Source: Jiangella endophytica (GTDB taxonomy: Bacteria; Actinomycetota; Actinomycetes; Jiangellales; Jiangellaceae). Taken from it: DNA of 64,000 nt. The position numbers and the translations under genes were made by a program. The first letter of the stretch is position 1. Each line of letters starts with the position of its first letter. The notes under the pieces are model-generated. The model saw only the letters and a list, made by a program, of their open reading frames with translations. It was not told the origin of the DNA and did not search any database. The stretch covers positions 62,001-126,000 of the forward strand of contig NZ_QVAI01000020.1 of the NCBI RefSeq assembly GCF_003427025.1, in the 5' to 3' direction. Shown here one piece after another: positions 8,334 to 18,819 of this stretch.

Positions 8334-9491
8334 TCAATCGGCGGCCGACAGGCCGGCGATCAGCGCGCCCGCGGCCTCGGTGGCCTCGCCGAGCGGGGAG
8401 ATGATGATGCCGGTCCGGGCCGCCACTCCGGGGAGGACGGCCCGTCGGAAGCCCTGCCGGACCGGGCGCAGCCAGGCGTCGCCGGCGGCGATCAGCGGGC
8501 CGCCGAGGGCGATCTCGGCCGGGTTGAGGATCATCGCCAGCCAGCCCAGGCCGCGACCGAGCAGCTCGCCGGCGTCCTCGAGCACGTGCACCGCCACGGG
8601 ATGGCCGTCGCCGATCAGCCCGAGCACCTCGGCGAGGCTCAGGTCGTGCTGCAGCGCCGAGCTCAGCGCGGTCCGGACCGATTCGGCCGAGCCGACGGTC
8701 TCGAGGCAGCCGCGGCGGCCGCAGCGGCACACCACCGACAGGCCCGGATCGAGGGCGAGGTGGCCGATCTCGCCGGCGCTGCCGAAGTCGCCGCGCAGCA
8801 GCTGCCCGGCGACGGCGACACCCGCGCCGATGCCGGAGCCGACCTTGACGAACACCACCGACCGCGGGGCACCCGCCCGCCGGGCCAGCGCGAGCGCGCC
8901 GAGGTTCGCGTCGTTCTCGACCACCACCGGCCGGCCCAGCAGCGCCGACACCTCGTCGCGCAGCGGGAAGCCGACCAGGGAGGGCAGGATGGCGGTCTCC
9001 GTGACGACGCCCGTGACGGCGTCGACCGGCGCCGGGACGCCCACCGCGATGCCGGTGACCTGACCTGTGCGCAGGCCCGCCTCGTCGCAGACCTGCGCCG
9101 TGAGCTTGCCGATGGCCGCGACCACGGTGTCCGGGGTCAGGCCGTCGGTGAGCACGGCCGCGGCGTCGGCGAGCACCTCGCCGGGTTCCACGCCGGCGAC
9201 GACCCGGACATGGGTGCGGCCCAGGTCGATGCCGATGCCGTAGCGCTGCCGCGTCGGCGCGCGCTCGACCAGCCGGCTGCGCCTGCCGTTGGCGACGCCC
9301 TGCCGGACGAGCAGCTGGCCCTCGTCGACGAGGTCGCGCACCAGCCCCGAGATGGTCGCCGGCGCGAGCCCGGTCAGCCGGGCGAGCTCGGCCTGGCTGA
9401 TCTGCTGCCCGGGGGTCAGCGCGAGCAGCAGCCGCTGCCGGTTCGCCAGCCGCAGTGCGGACAGCGACCCGGGGCCGGTGGCGTCAGGCAC
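8334..9491 (-). CDS. ROK-family transcriptional regulator (XylR-like)
   Basis: A 385-residue repressor-type protein. The N-terminal 80 residues form a winged helix-turn-helix (ISQAELARLTGLAPATISGLVRDL read in parts). The rest is a sugar-kinase-like ROK domain with the phosphate-binding GIDLGRTHVR strand, the ENDAN active-site loop and the CRCGRRGCLE zinc motif. Repressors of this type release DNA when their sugar binds. The GTG at 9491 is preceded by GGAGGTGAGCC. It lies immediately upstream of, and in the same direction as, the ABC sugar importer, making it the likely local regulator responding to the imported sugar. Confidence 0.9.
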   Translation of the reverse strand: MPDATGPGSLSALRLANRQRLLLALTPGQQISQAELARLTGLAPATISGLVRDLVDEGQLLVRQGVANGRRSRLVERAPTRQRYGIGIDLGRTHVRVVAGVEPGEVLADAAAVLTDGLTPDTVVAAIGKLTAQVCDEAGLRTGQVTGIAVGVPAPVDAVTGVVTETAILPSLVGFPLRDEVSALLGRPVVVENDANLGALALARRAGAPRSVVFVKVGSGIGAGVAVAGQLLRGDFGSAGEIGHLALDPGLSVVCRCGRRGCLETVGSAESVRTALSSALQHDLSLAEVLGLIGDGHPVAVHVLEDAGELLGRGLGWLAMILNPAEIALGGPLIAAGDAWLRPVRQGFRRAVLPGVAARTGIIISPLGEATEAAGALIAGLSAAD

Positions 9492-9609
9492 GGTGGCTCA
9501 CCTCCGTCGGCGGGGGACTACGTGGGAACCAGGGGGTGTCTGCCCCTTGACGTCATGGCGTGAACGCTACACCGTCGCCGCAACCCGGCCGCAGGCTGTC
9601 GCGTGGGGC

Positions 9610-10761
9610 CTAGGGCCCGGGCCGCGAATGCTCGCGGAACGGCCGGACCTCCGCGCGGTGCGCCAAGGTGTCCAGCCCGACGGCGACGGCGAGCACCAGC
9701 CCGGTCGCGATCAGCCGGATGGCCGACGACGCGCCCATCAGGTCCAGGCCGTTGGCCAGCGAGCCGACGACCAGCGCGCCCAGCAGGGCCGACCACACCG
9801 TGCCGCGGCCGCCGAACAGGCTCGTGCCGCCGATGGCCGCCGCCGCCACCGCGGTCAGCATCAGGTCGGTGCTGCCCGACGACTGGTTCACCGCGAGCAG
9901 CCGCGACGCGGCCAGGATGCCGCCGGTGACGGCCAGCACGGAGGCGAGGGTGAACACGACCAGGCGGATCCGGTCGACCGCGATGCCGGCCCGGCGCGCC
10001 CCCGACGCGTTGCTCCCGGTGGCGACGGCGTGGCGGCCGAGCTTGGTCCGGCGCACCATGAGGTCGCCCCCGGCCAGCAGCAGCAGGAACACCACGACGG
10101 CCAGCGGCACCCCGCGGTCGGCGTTGAACACCGCGACCGCCACCGGAGCGCCCACGCCGGCCAGCACCCACGGCCAGACCCGCCGGGCCGGCCGCAGCCG
10201 CTCACCGCGCAGGTACCCGACGATCGCCACGACGGCGACGCCGCTCACCGTCGCGGCCAGCAGCCACCCGAGCGCCGGCGGCAGGAACGTCCCGGCGATG
10301 GCCACCAGCTGCGGGTCGTCGATGTTGACGGTGCCGGTGTCGCCGAGGACCAGCAGCAGCGCGCCCTGCCACGTCAGCAGCCCGGCGAGCGTCACCACGA
10401 ACGACGGCACCCCGACGCGCGTGACCATGGTGGCGTGCAGCAGCCCGACGACGGCGCCGGTCAGCAGCCCGGCGAGGATGGCCAGCACGGCCGGCCAGTC
10501 CTGCTTCACGCTGAGCACCGCGGTGACGGCGGCTCCGAACCCGGACACCGCGCCGACCGACAGGTCGATCTCGCCGATCAGCAGCACGAGGACGACGGCC
10601 ACCGCGACGGCGCCCACCGCGACGATCTGCAGCATGAGGTTGGTGAGGTTCACCGCCGACAGGAAGCGCGGGTTGCTCAGGCTCATGACCAGCCAGATGA
10701 CGGCCAGCGCGGCCGGCGGCGCCCAGCGGCCCAGACGCGCCGGCGAGACCGACCCGCTCAC
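9610..10761 (-). CDS. ABC sugar transporter permease of the kinase-linked cassette
   Basis: A 383-residue CUT2-type permease with about ten hydrophobic segments and the GEIDLSVGAVSG, GVPSFVVTLAGLL and GGTSLFGGRGT motifs, paralogous to the permease at 4909-6171. It lacks the long hydrophilic N-terminus of that copy. The start is the GTG at 10761, which overlaps the stop of the binding-protein gene (GTGA). No stand-alone ATPase gene is present in this cassette. The only one is the ABC domain at the N-terminus of the histidine-kinase fusion (12531-14972), so that fusion may energise or sense this permease. The ATPase of the neighbouring cassette is an alternative partner. Confidence 0.9.
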   Translation of the reverse strand: MSGSVSPARLGRWAPPAALAVIWLVMSLSNPRFLSAVNLTNLMLQIVAVGAVAVAVVLVLLIGEIDLSVGAVSGFGAAVTAVLSVKQDWPAVLAILAGLLTGAVVGLLHATMVTRVGVPSFVVTLAGLLTWQGALLLVLGDTGTVNIDDPQLVAIAGTFLPPALGWLLAATVSGVAVVAIVGYLRGERLRPARRVWPWVLAGVGAPVAVAVFNADRGVPLAVVVFLLLLAGGDLMVRRTKLGRHAVATGSNASGARRAGIAVDRIRLVVFTLASVLAVTGGILAASRLLAVNQSSGSTDLMLTAVAAAAIGGTSLFGGRGTVWSALLGALVVGSLANGLDLMGASSAIRLIATGLVLAVAVGLDTLAHRAEVRPFREHSRPGP

Positions 10762-11843
10762 GGCGCGCCCTCGCTCAGGCCGGCGGCGGCGCACTGCTGC
10801 TCCAGCCCTTCGCAGATCTCGTCGGCCGACCAGAACCCGTCGGCGACCACCGTCGCGGCGATGGTGTCGCGCGTGACGGCGACCGGCTCCAGCATCAGCG
10901 CGGGGATCCGCCCGTGCCCGTTGTCGACCCAGCTGGTCCGCAGGCCGCCGGGCGGCTCGCCGGTGCGGGCCAGGCTCACGGCGATGTCGGCGGCCATGCG
11001 GGCCTGCGTGCGCACCGCCTTGTAGACCGTCATGTACTGCTCGCCGGTGAGGATCCGGCGCACCGCCGCCAGCTCGGCGTCCTGCCCCGTCACCGGCGGC
11101 AGCGGGTCGAGCCCGGCCGCCTTCATCGCGGCGATGGCGCCGCCGGCCATGCCGTCGTTGGCCGCGTAGACGCCGGCGACGCGGTCGCGGCCCAGCGTCG
11201 TCAGGGCCCGCTCCATCGCCTCCTGGGCCTGGTCGGGGGACCAGTCCGGCACGTCGACCTCGGCCCCGACGGCGACACCGGCGGCGTCGAGGATGCTGTG
11301 CGCGCCGCGGCGGAACAGCGCGGAGTTGTCGTCGGTGGGCGAGCCGTTGAGCACCACCAGCTCGCCGGCGGTGTCGCCGACCGCGGCCAGCAGGACCTCG
11401 GCCTGCAGCTGACCGACCTGCTCGTTGTCGAAGGTGACGTGGAAGTCGACCGGGGCGTCGAGCACCAGGCGGTCGTAGCTGACCACCGGGACGCCGGCGG
11501 CGTGCGCCTGACGGACGATGACCGACGCCGACCGGGAATCGACGGGGTCGAGCACGAGCACGTCGGCGCCGTTGGTGAGCGCCGCCTCGGCCTGCGCCTG
11601 CTGGTGGGCCGCGTCCTGGTCGGCGTTGCTGACCAGCGTCTCGCACTCCGAGCACACCTCGTGGACGCGGTCGACGAAGGCCGGGCGGTCGTGCGACTCG
11701 TACCGGGCCGTCTTGTTCTCCGGCAGCAGCAGGGCGATCTGCAGCTCGCCGGACCCGCCCGCGTCGGCGCTACCGCAGGCCGAGGCCCCCAGCGCCAGGG
11801 CGAACACCGTGGGCAGGGCGGCGGCGAGCAGGCGGCGGCCCAT
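10758..11843 (-). CDS. sugar-binding lipoprotein of the kinase-linked cassette
   Basis: A 361-residue periplasmic binding protein with a lipoprotein signal ending ASAC (Cys23). It is paralogous to the one at 7067-8164: IALLLPENKTARYE, GADVLVLDPVDS, VYAANDGMAGG and TGQDAELAAV correspond block by block. The ATG at 11843 shares its A with the response-regulator stop (TGATG), so it is translated as part of the signalling operon. It probably captures the sugar that is both imported and sensed. Ligand pocket residues differ enough from the first copy that a different sugar is possible. A GTG three bases upstream is an alternative start. Confidence 0.9.
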   Translation of the reverse strand: MGRRLLAAALPTVFALALGASACGSADAGGSGELQIALLLPENKTARYESHDRPAFVDRVHEVCSECETLVSNADQDAAHQQAQAEAALTNGADVLVLDPVDSRSASVIVRQAHAAGVPVVSYDRLVLDAPVDFHVTFDNEQVGQLQAEVLLAAVGDTAGELVVLNGSPTDDNSALFRRGAHSILDAAGVAVGAEVDVPDWSPDQAQEAMERALTTLGRDRVAGVYAANDGMAGGAIAAMKAAGLDPLPPVTGQDAELAAVRRILTGEQYMTVYKAVRTQARMAADIAVSLARTGEPPGGLRTSWVDNGHGRIPALMLEPVAVTRDTIAATVVADGFWSADEICEGLEQQCAAAGLSEGAP

Positions 11844-12530
11844 CACCCGTCCGTCGTGAAGCGGTAGCCCGCGCGCGGCTCGGTGACGATCAGCTCCGTG
11901 CCGTCGGGGCCTTCCAGCTTGGCCCGGAGCCGGCCGACGTACACGCGCGTGTACTCGGTCTGCGTCTCGTAGCCCGGCCCCCACACCCGGCGCAGCAGCT
12001 CGGCGTGCGAGAGCAGCCGGCCGGGGTGCATCGCCAGCTCGCGCAGCAGCGCGTACTCGGTGCGGGTGAGGTGGACCCGCTTGCCGCCCTTGGTGACCAG
12101 CTGGGCGTCGAAGTCGATGCGGACGTCGCCGACCCGCACCTGCGGCGCCACCAGGCGCGGCTCGGCGGGGCGGGCCCGGCGCAGCATCGCGTTGACGCGG
12201 GCCAGCAGCTCTTCGATGCCGAACGGCTTGGTGAGGTAGTCGTCGGCGCCCAGGTTCAGCGCCCGCACCTTGTCGGTCTCGCCACGGCGCGCCGACAGCA
12301 CGATGATGCCGACGTCGGAGCGGTCGCGCACCGCCCAGCACAGGTCGAAGCCGTCGCGGCCGGGCAGCATGAGGTCGAGCAGGACGACGTCGGGCGCGGC
12401 CTCGTCGAGCAGCCGGAGTACGTCGGAGCCGTCGATGGAGACCACGACCCGGTAGCCGCGGGCGGTCAGGTTCGATCGCAGGACGTCGACGATGATGCGG
12501 TCGTCCTCGACGATGAGGACGCCGGGCGCC

Positions 12531-12538
<8 letters not shown>
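11843..12538 (-). CDS. OmpR/KdpE-type response regulator
   Basis: A 231-residue two-domain regulator. The receiver domain has the acidic pocket (VEDD), the phospho-acceptor Asp55 in LLDLMLPG and Lys104 in LTKPFG. The C-terminal winged helix begins near residue 130 and contains LTRTEYALLREL and the GYRF end motif. The layout and the VWGPGYETQTEYTRVYVGRLRAKLE segment resemble KdpE. It overlaps the end of the ABC-kinase fusion gene by 8 bases and the binding-protein start by one base, so kinase, regulator and transporter are made together. It is presumably phosphorylated by the fusion kinase and likely controls this operon or sugar catabolism genes. Confidence 0.92.
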
Positions 12539-14971
<2,433 letters not shown>

Positions 14972-14972
<1 letters not shown>

Positions 14973-15790
14973 CAGGCGGGCAGCAGCCCGCGGACGAACT
15001 CCTCGAGCGGGGTGACCTGGCGGCCGAGCAGCCGCTGCAGGTCAGGCGTCGGCGTGCCGAACTGCGGCAGTCGCAGCAGCGGCAGGATGAAGGCCATGCC
15101 GCCCGCGTCGTCGTCGGCCAGCTCGCGGTAGCTCACCGGGGTACCGGACGCCTCGCTCAGGACCGCCGCCAGCTCCGGGTACGTCCAGCCGGGCCCGCGC
15201 AGCTCGTAGACGGCGTTCTCGTGGCCGGCGCCGGTCAGGACGGCGCTCGCGGCCAGGGCGAGGTCCGCGATCGGCGCCGTGACCAGCGGCTGCCCGATCG
15301 CCGGCGCGGCCAGCTCGCCGGTCTTCACCGCGGCCGCGACCAGGTCGGCCGGCACCAGCTCCTCGGTGTAGAACGTGTTGCGCAGGAACGTGTGCGTGAG
15401 GCCGGCGTCGCGGATCGCCCGCTCGGTCGTCGTGTGGTCGGCCAGGAAACTCGCGCCGTCCTCGGCGGTGATGGCGCTCGTGTAGACGACGTGCCCGACG
15501 CCGGCGGCCGCCGCCGCGGCGACGATGGCGGAGTGCTGGCGCGGCCGCACGCCCGGCGTCGTGTCCGACGCCGACACGAACAGCAGCCGGTCGGCGCCGG
15601 CGAACGCGCGCTCCAGGCTCGCCCGGTCGTCGTAGTCGCCCCGCCGTACGTCCACGCCGCGCTCGGCGAACCGCCGCGCCTTCTCCGGGTCCCGCGCGAC
15701 GACGGCGACCTCACCGGCCGGCACCCTCGCGATCAGGTCCTCGACCACGACGGTCCCGAACCGCCCGGTCGCTCCGGTCACCACGATCAT
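14972..15790 (-). CDS. NmrA-family NAD(P)-binding protein (quinone oxidoreductase 2-like)
   Basis: A 272-residue atypical short-chain dehydrogenase fold. The N-terminal VTGATGRFG nucleotide-binding loop, a DYDD segment and the VYTSAIT strand match the NmrA/QorB (YtfG) group, which binds NADP(H) and reduces quinones or senses redox state. The C-terminal half is the variable substrate part. It is divergent from the HxlR regulator at 15896, the classical YtfG-YtfH arrangement. Its TGA overlaps the first possible start of the ABC-kinase fusion (TGATG), so readthrough could place that operon partly under redox control. Confidence 0.85.
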
Positions 15791-15862
15791 CGCTGTCTCC
15801 GTTCACTGGGGGTCTGTTCTCGCGACGATCCCGACGTTACGGTGGAGACTCACCATGCGAAA

Positions 15863-15870
15863 GTACGTAC
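15863..15870. promoter_or_regulatory. candidate HxlR operator (GTACGTAC)
   Basis: A perfect 8-base palindrome GTACGTAC, flanked by near-symmetric AA and CTT, sits in the 105-base gap between the divergent NmrA and HxlR genes. HxlR-family regulators such as YodB bind symmetric elements containing GTAC or TAC half-sites at just such divergent promoters, so autoregulation and control of the NmrA gene are likely. Confidence 0.5.
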
Positions 15871-15895
15871 CTTGAGGTAACCAACGGAGGCAGGC

Positions 15896-16291
15896 GTGAG
15901 CACCGAGGTCAGCAGCGGGCTGCAGGCTCTGCAGGGTGACGTGTTCGACGTCAACTGCCCGTCGCGGGGTGTGCTGGAGCACGTCACCAGCCGGTGGGGC
16001 GTCCTCGTCCTGGCGGCGCTGGGCGAGCGCGAACTGCGCTTCGGCGAACTGCACCGCCGCATCGGCGGGGTGAGCCAGAAGATGCTCGCCCAGACGCTGC
16101 GTGCCCTGGCCGCCGACGGCTTCGTCGAGCGGACCGTCATCCCGGCGGCGCCGCCGCGGGTCAGCTACCGGCTGACGGAGACCGGCGACCAGGTCGCCGC
16201 CCACGTCGTCGGACTGGTCGGCTGGATCGAACGGCACCTGCCGGCGATCCTCGCCGCCCGCGAGGCCGAACCCGCGGCCGCCGCGTCCTAA
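15896..16291 (+). CDS. HxlR-family transcriptional regulator
   Basis: A 131-residue winged-helix regulator. The domain starts at CPSRGVLEHVTSRWGVLVLAAL, followed by RFGELHRRIGGVSQKMLAQTL (the recognition region) and the FVERTVIPAAPPRVSYRLTETG wing. It is the family that senses electrophiles, quinones or redox stress, often through the conserved N-terminal cysteine; Cys21 here is in that position. The GTG start has an ideal ACGGAGG six bases upstream. It is divergent from the NmrA-type gene, its probable target. The stop overlaps the convergent 65-residue repeat-protein gene. Confidence 0.9.
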   Translation: MSTEVSSGLQALQGDVFDVNCPSRGVLEHVTSRWGVLVLAALGERELRFGELHRRIGGVSQKMLAQTLRALAADGFVERTVIPAAPPRVSYRLTETGDQVAAHVVGLVGWIERHLPAILAAREAEPAAAAS

Positions 16292-16485
16292 TCCTCCTCC
16301 TCCTCGTCCTCCTCCTCGGGCGGGATGCCCGGCGACTCCGTGCCGTACCCGGGTGGAGTGGTCGGGTCGCCCGGCGATTCCGAGCCGCGCTCCGGTGGAG
16401 TGACCGGGACGCCCGGCGACTCCGAGCCGCGCCCAGGCGGAGTGGTCGGGTCGCCCGGCGACTCCGTGCCTTCGTGGTGAGTCAT
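16288..16485 (-). CDS. 65-residue tandem-repeat protein with acidic tail
   Basis: A small protein not matching any family I recognise. After a short MTHHE start it consists of three complete 14-residue units of the form G-(S/T)-E-S-P-G-x-P-x-T-P-P-x-(R/Y) and one partial unit, and ends in nine consecutive Asp/Glu residues. AAAGGGGG lies 7 bases before the ATG, which supports translation. It overlaps the HxlR stop by four bases and lies downstream of the AraC gene on the same strand, 71 bases away. It could be an intrinsically disordered protein or a precursor of a modified peptide. There is no modification enzyme next door, so the second idea is weak. Confidence 0.6.
   Translation of the reverse strand: MTHHEGTESPGDPTTPPGRGSESPGVPVTPPERGSESPGDPTTPPGYGTESPGIPPEEEDEEEED
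16318..16470 (-). repeat. 42-bp tandem repeat inside the small acidic-tail gene
   Basis: The DNA has 3.6 copies of a 42-base unit in frame with the small protein at 16288-16485. Copies differ at scattered bases, mostly preserving the Gly-Ser/Thr-Glu-Ser-Pro-Gly pattern. This is a site prone to copy-number change by slippage. Confidence 0.8.
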
Positions 16486-16556
16486 GGGAGTGCCCCCTTT
16501 CTCGATCCCGCCGATTGGCGGATACCCGGATGGCGTCGCCTGAAACACGCTGTCGG

Positions 16557-17381
16557 TCAGCGGAGCGGCCCGCGGCGTTCCTGCTCGCGGAAGCGGGTGG
16601 GCGGCACGCCGACCTGGCGGGTGAAGACGCGGGTGAAGTAGCCGGGGTCGTCGTAGCCGGTGCGGGCGGCGACGGCGACGACCGGCAGGTCGGTGGTGGC
16701 CAGCAGCTCCTTCGCGCGGGTGAGCCGGGTCCGTAGCACGAACTCCTTGGGGCTGCAGCCGGCCGCCCGCCGGGTCGCCTCGCGCAGCGCCGCCTCGGTC
16801 AGGCCGAGCGTCCGCGCATGCGCCGCGACGGTGATCGGGCGGCAGGCGTCGCGCGACAGCGCGGCGAGGACGGGGTCGGCGGCCGGGTCCGGGGCGGTCG
16901 CGCGGCGGGTCGTGACGATCAGCTGGTGCAGCGCCGCCGCCGCGGCGACGTCGGCCGAGGGGTCGTCGGGCCGGCAGACCCGGGCCAGCGCGCCGAACGC
17001 CACCTGCAGCCCGGCCGCGTCGGCGACCGGCGCGACCGGTTCGTCCCGCGGGACGTGGCCGAGGTCCTGGTAGGCGCGGGCCGCCGGGCCGTCGAACAGC
17101 GCCCACCACTCGTCCCAGCCGCCGGCGTCCGGGCCGTATCCGTGCTCGACGCCGGGGAGCAGCCAGAACAGCGCCGGCGCGACGAGCGGCAGCTCCCGCC
17201 CGCCCCACCGCAGCCGTCCGGCGCCCCTCGACAGGAACACGACGGCGTAGCAGTCCAGCGTGCGCGCGGGCAGCGTCGCCACGTGGCCGGAGCTGGTGCC
17301 GGCGCCGAGGCAGACCAGGCCGAGCCGCCGGTGCCGCGCATCCGGCGTGAGGTACCGCGCCCACGAGGCGACGCCGCTCAT
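16557..17381 (-). CDS. AraC-family transcriptional regulator
   Basis: A 274-residue regulator. The N-terminal 140 residues form a cupin-like ligand-sensing domain (LLPGVEHGYGPDAGGWDEWW read in parts). The last 100 hold two helix-turn-helices ending in TGYDDPGYFTRVFTRQVGVPPTRFR, the strongest AraC signature. The start at 17381 (SGVASWARYL) is chosen because the upstream in-frame extension has no domain character and would invade the divergent promoter. It is divergent from the PhyH gene at 17482 across 100 bases and probably controls it. The same pairing recurs at 40-42 kb. Confidence 0.88.
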   Translation of the reverse strand: MSGVASWARYLTPDARHRRLGLVCLGAGTSSGHVATLPARTLDCYAVVFLSRGAGRLRWGGRELPLVAPALFWLLPGVEHGYGPDAGGWDEWWALFDGPAARAYQDLGHVPRDEPVAPVADAAGLQVAFGALARVCRPDDPSADVAAAAALHQLIVTTRRATAPDPAADPVLAALSRDACRPITVAAHARTLGLTEAALREATRRAAGCSPKEFVLRTRLTRAKELLATTDLPVVAVAARTGYDDPGYFTRVFTRQVGVPPTRFREQERRGPLR

Positions 17382-17481
17382 GGCGCAGAGCGTAGAGCGC
17401 CGTGCCGCTGCGCCGAAAAGTCCAGGGATCAGGCCGGGTCGGTCCATGGCCGGGCGCGCGATCGCCGGGGAGAGTGGCGGC

Positions 17482-18291
17482 ATGCTGACCTCGAACGGCC
17501 ACGTCCTCGACGAGTCCGCCGCGCGGCTGGGCGAGCTGTCCGCCGTCCCCGACGCGGAGCGGCACGATCGCGACGCGCTGTGGGAGCGCCTGCGGCACGA
17601 CGGCTACCTGTTCCTGCGCGGCGCCCTCGATCCCGAGGTCGTCGAGAGGTTCCGCGATTATTACCACCGCGCGCTGGCGCCGTCGGGCGTGTGGACCGGA
17701 GCCGAGGACCGCGCCGAGTTCCGGCGGCTGCTGTTCCGCGAGGTCGTGCCGGGTCCGGAGTATGCGGCGTTCTGCACCCAGCCGGCCGTCCGCGACTGGT
17801 ACGCGTGGTTCCTGGGCGGCGAGACGTTCCTGCACCGGCGCAGGCTGCTGCGCCACGTACGGCCGGGGGAGTCCGGCGTCGGCACCGCCACGCAGGCCCA
17901 CTACGACCTGGTCTACCTGCGTGAGGGCACCGACCGGGTGCTGTCGTCGTGGATCCCGCTGGGCGACTGCCCGGTGCCGCGCGGCGGTCTCATCTACCTG
18001 GAGGGCAGCCACCACTGGGTCCTGGCGCGGGAGCGGGCGAGGTCCTTGCGGCACCCGGCCACGTCGCTCACCGCGGACCTGCCCGGCCTCGCCGACGAGC
18101 ACGACGCGCGCTGGCTGGTCGCGGACTACCGGGCCGGCGACATGGTCGTGCACTCCGCCTACGTCGTGCACGCCGCGCTGGACAACGTCGACGACGACTA
18201 CCGGCTGTCGACCGACATCCGGTACCAGCGGGCCGGCGATCCGATCGACTGGCGCTGGCAGCGGCACTGGCACGACCAGGACGGGCTCTGA
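17482..18291 (+). CDS. PhyH-family Fe(II)/2-oxoglutarate dioxygenase
   Basis: A 269-residue phytanoyl-CoA-dioxygenase-like enzyme. The iron site is visible as His140-x-Asp142 (AHYDLVY) and the distal His230 (VVHAALDN), with Arg241 positioned to hold 2-oxoglutarate. GRRY-type loops such as LIYLEGSHHW are typical of the family. Such enzymes hydroxylate diverse small molecules using O2 and 2-oxoglutarate, releasing succinate and CO2; the substrate here is not evident. GGGGAG lies 8 bases before the ATG. It is divergent from the AraC regulator, which suggests induction by its substrate. Confidence 0.85.
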   Translation: MLTSNGHVLDESAARLGELSAVPDAERHDRDALWERLRHDGYLFLRGALDPEVVERFRDYYHRALAPSGVWTGAEDRAEFRRLLFREVVPGPEYAAFCTQPAVRDWYAWFLGGETFLHRRRLLRHVRPGESGVGTATQAHYDLVYLREGTDRVLSSWIPLGDCPVPRGGLIYLEGSHHWVLARERARSLRHPATSLTADLPGLADEHDARWLVADYRAGDMVVHSAYVVHAALDNVDDDYRLSTDIRYQRAGDPIDWRWQRHWHDQDGL

Positions 18292-18384
18292 TGTCCGTAC
18301 TGTGAGACAGATCACCGTGGCGCAAGCCGTCGGGGCTCATGAGCCGTACTCCGTCCTCAGGACGTTTCCCGAGGAGGAGGCACG

Positions 18385-18761
18385 ATGGACCCGCCCGCTG
18401 GCGAGCCGCGCGCTCGCGCTGGCCCTCGCGGCGGGCGCGACCGGGCTCGCCCACGCCGGGTGGACGCCCCGCGACACCAAGCCGCCCACCGCGCCGGCGA
18501 ACCTGCGCGTCACCGCCGCCTCGCAGACGACGGCGCAGGTCACCGGCCTGCACCCGAGCACGTCGTACACCTTCAAAGCGCAGGCCTGTTCGGCCGCCCG
18601 GTCGACGGTGTGACCGCGTCCACGGTGACTGGATCAGCTACACCGACGTGCGCGGCGACAACGTCGTCACGGTCGTCGCGGTCGATCGGGCCGGCAACGC
18701 GTCGGCGCCGAGCAACGCCATCACCGTCCCCCTCGACTGGGGCGTGGAGTGCCCCGCCTGA
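18385..18761 (+). pseudogene. decayed exported FN3-domain protein
   Basis: Remains of a secreted protein are spread over three frames. An excellent ribosome site (GAGGAGGAGG) precedes the ATG at 18385, but the signal-peptide sequence (LASRALALALAAGATGLAHA) lies in the next frame. That frame then gives a fibronectin type III start (KPPTAPANLRVTAASQTTAQV), jumps directly to a later strand (GLHPSTSYTFKAQAC) with the middle of the domain missing, and ends at a TGA at 18611. The domain end (VTVVAVDRAGNASAPSNAITV) continues in a third frame to 18761. At least two frameshifts and one internal deletion are needed, so this is not functional unless the assembly is wrong. Confidence 0.75.
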
Positions 18762-18768
18762 ACGACGA

Positions 18769-18805
18769 CGTGCCCCGCCGCACCGAGGAGGTGCGGCGGG
18801 GCACG
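18769..18805. terminator. bidirectional hairpin terminator
   Basis: A perfect 15-bp stem (18769-18783 with 18791-18805) and a 7-base loop CGAGGAG lie between the end of the FN3 remnant and the stop of the convergent amino-acid permease gene at 18820. It suits termination in both directions. Confidence 0.8.
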
Positions 18806-18819
18806 GTGGAACCGAGTGG

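Noticed and set aside
10758-12341. Extended binding-protein frame beginning at 12341
   Set aside because: The upstream part is antisense-like Arg/Ala sequence in another frame of the response regulator. The signal peptide at 11843 and the TGATG junction fix the start.
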